From Erythrophleum ivorense (taxonomy: Eukaryota; Streptophyta; Magnoliopsida; Fabales; Fabaceae): 64,000 bases of DNA. The notes under the pieces are model-generated. The model was given only the letters and a program-made list of their open reading frames with translations. It was not told the DNA's origin and made no database searches. The stretch spans positions 1 to 64,000 of the forward strand of contig JAIUCV010000584.1 of NCBI GenBank assembly GCA_026724425.1, given 5' to 3'. The translations under genes and the position numbers were made by a program. Shown here in pieces: positions 59,182 through 64,000 of this stretch. Position 1 is the stretch's first letter, and every line of letters begins with the position of its first letter.

Positions 59182-60310
59182 GGGTAGGACCTCAAATTTT
59201 GGGATATCTGAGGATGGTGTGATAGTATATCGGAATAGAATCTGTGTGCCTAGTAGTAATGAGTTAAGAGAGAAAATTCTAGAAGAGGCACACAAGAGCA
59301 AATATACTATCCACCTAGGTACCACCAAGATGTATTAGGATTTAGAAAGAATCTTCTAGTGGCCAGGAATGAAAAATGACATCACAGATGATGTGGCAAG
59401 GTGTTTAGTGTGCCAGAGGGTTAAGGCAGAACATCAGAGACCAGCTGGGTTGTTGCAACCCCTAGATATCCCCAAATGGAAATGGGATAGTATAGCTATA
59501 GATTTCGTTACGAGGTTACCTAGGACATCCTTTAGACACGATGCTATCTGGGTAGTTGTAGATAGATTGATGAAGTCTGCACACTTTTTAGCGATTAGGG
59601 CTACTTATTCATTGGATAGATTAGCTCAGTTATATATATGTGAGATAGTGAGACTTCACAGAGTACCCGGTAGCATAGTATCTGATAGAGACCCCAGGTT
59701 CACATCAAACTTTTGGAGGTCGTTACAGCATGCCTTAGGGACCAGGTTGCAGTTTAGCACTGCTTACTACCCCTAGACAGATGGTCAGACTGAGACCTTA
59801 AAGGACATGTTAAGGGCATATGTATTAGAAATGAGGGGTAACTACGATGCATATCTGCCATTAGCAGAGTTTGCCTACAATAACAGTTATCATTCCAGTA
59901 TTCAGATGGCCTCTTATAAGGCTATCTATGGGAGAAAGTGTAGATCCCTGTTATGTTGGGTTGAGCTAGGGGAGAGGAGTTTGTTAGGACCTGAGTTAGT
60001 GGACCAAACCACCCAACAGATAGAATTGATTAAAAAGAAACTCCTTATAGCCTAGAGTAGGTAGAAAAGTTATGTCGATTTGAGAAGAAGACCGTTAGAG
60101 TTTGAGATTAGGGACCACGTATTCATCTGAGTGTCTCCCATGACGGGGGTAGGTCGATCTATGAGGGTAAAGAAGTTCAGTCCTAGGTATATTGGTCCAT
60201 TTGAAATCCTTGAGAAAATCAGACCCGTGGCCTACCGAATAGCCCTACCTCCAAACCTAACCTAAATCCATAATATTTTTCACGTCTCCCAATTGAAGAA
60301 GTACTTATCA
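59182..60310 (+). pseudogene. Chromovirus integrase
   Basis: It resumes after the DNA element with a GISEDGV-like N-terminus, then the zinc finger (HLGTTKMY near 59320; CLVCQR near 59404-59421). The DDE core has AIDFV (first Asp, about 59500), VSDRDPRF (second Asp, about 59678-59701) and TDGQTE (Glu, about 59779-59796). The region just after that Glu is shorter than usual by about four residues. TAG at 59774 sits at a Gln position. The C-terminal GPF-type module SPRYIGPFEIL is near 60181-60213, then HVSQLKKYL to 60310. The three acids appear kept, but stops and a deletion make it inactive. Confidence 0.87.
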
Positions 60311-60312
60311 AA

Positions 60313-62840
60313 TGATAAACATGCTTTTTTATACATTTTATTCTCCTTATCTTAAGCATTTTAGTGTCCAAATATGGCTTTAGGAGTTTAATTAGGTAGA
60401 ATTTGATTTCATTAGCCATTTATGCACTTTATGAATCAATTTGCAAAATGAATGATTTTAATATATAAACTTATCTTAAATAATTTTGTGAATATTCCTA
60501 TTTGATTTTTTCCACTCTTTTGTGCAGAATTTTAATATGTAATTGGAACTTGAATGAGAATTTGTTTTGAAGAAGAGAAAGAGAAGAGTTGGGATCAAGT
60601 ACACTTTTTGTTGGGCAATAAAATTTGAATGGGAGAAATAAATCACATGTGTAATACAATAGGGAGAAGTAGCTACGGGTTGGGCCTTGCATGAAGAGAA
60701 CACAACACACATGAGGCTTAGATTTTACATTGTAATGGAAGACAAACGCTGTAGCCACTACACTTCCACGTTGCATCATGTCTAGCCACCTATGAAGAAG
60801 TTGATGTGGGGGAAAGCAACAGAAATAGTGGGAAGGCTCTTAAGGAGAAGAAGATAGAATAAAAGAAGCTCAAATACACACACATGCAGAGGCAGAACTT
60901 GGGGGCTGACGTGAAGAATATGAAAATGGAAATCACATGAGAAACTCGAGCTGAGAACAAAGAGGTCTCGAGTTGAGGGGAAGGAATGGAAGACCTTTAA
61001 CGTGAACAAAAGCATAGGCAGCAGCATCATTGGAAGCAACGATTTGTAAGGTAGAAATAGAGGAAGGAGAGCCACAAACTAAAAGGATTGTAGCCACGTA
61101 AAGAAGAAGCAACGAGCTGGGCATAAGTTTTTAAATGAAAAAGCTCACATGGAGAACATGCAGAAGAGTGTTGAAGCAACTGAATAGAGTACAAGCCACG
61201 AGTTTTACGTGCATGAAGAAAAGAAGCAAGGAACAGAATGTGATGAGGCTTGGGACTAGAAGAAAAGAACCATGCATAGGAGTATATCAAGGAGAAGACA
61301 GGGAAATTAGCTACGGGACGAGTAAAGAGAACGTTTGAATGAAAGAGTTGAAGCAACGAGCAAATGATCACGTGATCTTAACTCGTGGCAAAGGAGATGA
61401 GAACCACATGAAAAAGAGAAACACAAACAAATGAAGGGCTGGAATGATTAAAGAAGCAATGGGTTCAAGAGGCAACACACAGAAGCGGCCAACGTGGAGA
61501 AAAGCACGTGAGAAGCTCGAGTTTTATGTGCTGTGAATAGGAACGTGGATAACGTGAAGAAGTTGCAGAAAAAGTAGAAGCAACATAAGGAAGCATTAGT
61601 TGAAGCACATGAATACTAGAAGAATAATAAGCTACGTATGGGCTCTAAGGTAGCACGAAGCATGGATGAATTCTTTTATATTATATTTCAAAGCATCATC
61701 CATCCACGTTGGGGCCCACACTAAAAAAAAAGACAAAAGAAGAAGCAACGTGGATTGCTACGGGCAAGTGGAATAAAAGAAGAAGAATGTGAAAGTGAGC
61801 ATGAGAGGGGCACGTGACCTATTAAAAATACACTGGAGGATCCATCGAATAAAAAAATCACGTCACATTCACGCTACACTCCGTCATTCCATTCGTAGAA
61901 CACATTCCTCCATTCACAGCCACCACGCCATATCCATTTCATCCATCTTCCTTCATTCCCATTCCATCTCCACTCAAATGAAGCTCTAATTCCCCTCGTG
62001 GCTAGCTAAGAGAAAGGCTCTTGAGTTAAAGCTTGAATCCATGGAATTACAAATAGAATTTTGGCTAAGAATTTCTACTTTCCTATACTTATTCTTTTCT
62101 TGTACAAGCTTGGTTAAGTTGTATTTGATAGGGAATTTATGTAATTGTAATTAGTGGCTGGTTAGACACTAATTATGATATTGTTTGACTGATTATTTGA
62201 TTAATTAAGTGTTGGATTTTTCATTATTATCTAATTTTCCATGTATGTCATCAAGGTGTTCGATGAAATGCATGAGTAAAATTATGAGCTTTATTATTTG
62301 ATTTGAGGATTCCTTGGAGTTTAGTTAGTTAATTAAACATCCTAGGGTGTTAATTTAGAGGCTAATTGATCAATTAATCATTCAATTCAAGTGTTCATTG
62401 ATCCTAATGACAAGAGTTTGCGATTTGATGCGGGATTGAGGTTTCAATTCAACATTAAATTATTAATCCCTTGATTCTTGCGTGGTAACTCAAGATAATT
62501 TGTATTGGACACAATTAGAGACTTTTAAACCAGAATTAATCACAATTAGATTAGGATAAGGATAGTGGATATCAAGGGACGAATCCAAAGCTAGCATAGG
62601 TCCATCATTTAACCATAATTCATACAATTAGGTAGCAATTAGGAATTTTAATTTGATTTCATTTCAATTAGTTTATGTCAATCAAATCCCCCTTAGTTAG
62701 GAAATTTTTAGAATCTTTTAATACTTAGAAAACCTAATTGAACATTGAACTCTATTTTCAAGGGAGATGACTTAGGTTGTGCCACTAACTATAAAATTAA
62801 TCTAACCTAGTTTTATTTTGAAGGTTGCGTGACAGACCCA
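60313..62840. repeat. Probable solo LTR of another family, inserted before the chromodomain
   Basis: The chromovirus frame breaks after KKYLS at 60310 and resumes at 62847, so about 2.5 kb was inserted. The best ends are TGATAAACATGC at 60313 and GACCCA at 62840. The flanks TCAAA and TCACC match at only three of five bases, so the exact ends are uncertain. The start and general content (an early motif 'tcttaagcattttagtgtcc' and AG-rich middle) look like a long plant LTR. No coding region is seen; the open frames at 60782-61371 on the minus strand lack recognisable content. Confidence 0.55.
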
Positions 62841-62846
62841 TCACCA

Positions 62847-63062
62847 GACCCGTCATATGTCATAGAATATGAGCATATTAAATCACAGGAAAATCTTTCC
62901 TATGTAATGAGGCCAGAGAGGATTGTGGATGCCAAATTGAAACAACTGAGAAACAAGAGCATCCCTCTAGTGAAAGTGGTCTGAAAGGGCTCGACGTCTG
63001 AAGAGGCAACTTGGGAACTAGAGGATGACATGAAATGAAAATATCTAGAGCTATTTCCCTGA
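62847..63062 (+). pseudogene. Chromodomain of the chromovirus integrase
   Basis: DPSYVIEYEHI leads into RPERIVDAKLKQLRNKSIPLVKVV (about 62908-62982), then a stop at the expected Trp, and EEATWELEDDM (about 63000-63034). This is the chromodomain fold with the conserved ATWE word. In active relatives it targets integration to marked chromatin. Stops at the Trp position and near 63036 break it. Confidence 0.87.
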
Positions 63063-63089
63063 GGTACGTTTGTAATTTCGAGGAAGAAA

Positions 63090-63112
63090 TTTATTTTAAG
63101 GGGGGTGGAAAA
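63090..63112 (+). promoter_or_regulatory. Polypurine tract of the chromovirus
   Basis: TTTTAAGGGGGGTGGAAAA directly precedes the TGTAATGCCC start of the 3' LTR. Confidence 0.85.
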
Positions 63113-64000
63113 TGTAATGCCCAGTACATTGTAAAAACACCGAAATGGGCCGGGTTGAAAAGCAAGTCCTCTGAGATAAGTGATTTAAAGCCAAATAAAA
63201 TATGGATAAAATTTTAAATAATAGAAAATGAGGATTTGAGCCTTGAGTTACCTAGAAACTGGGGCCGGAGTGATTAAAAAAATTTACTGAAAGGCCAGTA
63301 GTATTTTCATAAATAAGTGAAATTTTGGAAAAAACACCTAGGAGGGCTTTTTAAATAGAAATTTTGAGTTGTCCAGGGTTCTCAAAGGCCCCAAAAACCA
63401 TAGGAAGCCTTGGGACTGGTAAAGCCCATTTGGTAAATGTTTTTCAATGTCAGTTGACTTGAACTTTGATCAGTTCGTTCGAAAAGTTTTTAGCTCTGAT
63501 TTGAGTGATTCCAAAGGCATTTTATTAAATTAGGAACCTAAATTTTATGATGGAAAAGAAAGTTCTAAAAAAGGAGCTAAAACAAAGCCAAACCAGAAAT
63601 GCCATTATGGAAAGGCAAAAATGGAAATAATCTATAAAAGAAAGCTTCTAAATTCTCCTTTTAAGTCTATGTTCTTCCTCTCCCTCCTTAAACTGACTTT
63701 CTTCCGCCCAAATTTCAAAAAAGAAGCTGCCATCTTGGGCGCACAAAGAGAGGGAATTTTAGAGGAAGAAAGCAAGGCAAAAGGTGAGGAAAGGTTAAGG
63801 ATTTCATACTCTTGCTCCCTTTCTTCTATGTTCTCTTTCTATGGCTTTCTTATAATGGTTGGTTTTATTTTGGTGCAGAATTTTAGAAGGGAAGTTTGAA
63901 TTGATTGAAGAAGGGAGAACTAAGAAGGAGAAGCCTTGGAAGGAAGCTTGAAACTAAGGTAAATCTTATTCCTAGTTGCATCTTCTTCTTCTTCTCCTCT
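63113..64000 (+). repeat. 3' LTR of the chromovirus (family C), truncated by window edge
   Basis: TGTAATGCCCAGTACATTGT at 63113. Shared blocks with 1-856 (inverted) and 9376-10245. Candidate TATAAA near 63629 in CTATAAAAG, and an AAGGTAA word near 63957, as in other LTRs here. The open frame 63621-63899 is unlikely to be a gene. Confidence 0.85.

Larger units (their letters stand above)
51784..64000 (+). mobile_element. Tekay-type chromovirus (Ty3), decayed and interrupted, runs off window
   Basis: A remnant 5' LTR start (62 bp), protease end, RT (triplicated), RNase H, integrase with GPF module, chromodomain, polypurine tract and 3' LTR, in that order on the plus strand. Gag and most of the 5' LTR are missing. 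The chromodomain at the integrase C-terminus defines chromoviruses; the TGTAA-type LTR start and the GGGGGGTGGAA tract fit the Tekay/Del group. It is invaded by a DNA element at 55013-59178 and a probable solo LTR at 60313-62840. Stops and catalytic losses make it non-autonomous. Confidence 0.85.

Noticed and set aside
60782..61371. Overlapping minus-strand frames of 63-114 codons
   Set aside because: No domain or conserved motif. The region lies in a probable LTR with purine-rich plus strand, which yields Ser/Leu/Phe-rich frames.

Overview
This window is nuclear DNA of a flowering plant, most likely a eudicot. It is AT-rich, dominated by nested retrotransposons, and holds one convincing host gene: an intronless receptor-like kinase at 15296-17380. 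The species cannot be named from the sequence. The plant assignment rests on the kinase family, an Ogre/Tat-type Ty3 element with an archaeal-type second RNase H, a Tekay-like chromovirus, plant-type LINEs and short hAT- and PIF-like elements.

Layout. 1-856 is a minus-strand LTR piece (family C). 1047-9290 is one L1-type LINE remnant, split by an old solo LTR (family A, 2641-8557) that is itself split by another solo LTR (family B, 3556-6452). 9334-12948 is a second B-related LTR in opposite orientation with a C-like left part. 12949-25150 is the quieter, gene-bearing part: the kinase gene, a PIF-like MITE (19701-20334), a large inverted repeat (22488-23406) and a hAT-type MITE (23769-24201). 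25254-48789 is a 23.5-kb Ogre/Tat retrotransposon with 3.76-kb LTRs and a 5-bp target duplication. It landed inside an RTE-like LINE whose two halves lie at 25160-25253 and 48790-49845. A family A solo LTR (38736-41615) sits inside its integrase region. 49850-50140 is a further LINE fragment. 51784-64000 is a decayed Tekay-type chromovirus whose reverse transcriptase segment is tandemly triplicated. It has been invaded by a DNA element (55013-59178, itself hit by a family A solo LTR) and by a probable solo LTR (60313-62840). Its chromodomain and 3' LTR lie at the right edge.

How the parts relate. No operons or pathways are visible. The story is successive insertion, loss of internal regions through LTR-LTR recombination (about six solo LTRs against one two-LTR element), and point-mutation decay. 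The decay is dominated by changes that read as C-to-T or G-to-A: Trp and Gln codons turned into stops, and catalytic Asp/Glu turned into Asn/Lys. The least ordinary features are the 3'-region minisatellite of the Ogre with paired changes in its stem, the duplicated hairpin at its polypurine tract, the RT triplication, the CCGCGG/CTATAG palindrome clusters in the LTRs, the 270-bp inverted repeat, and the kinase insert with repeated Trp-Trp motifs.
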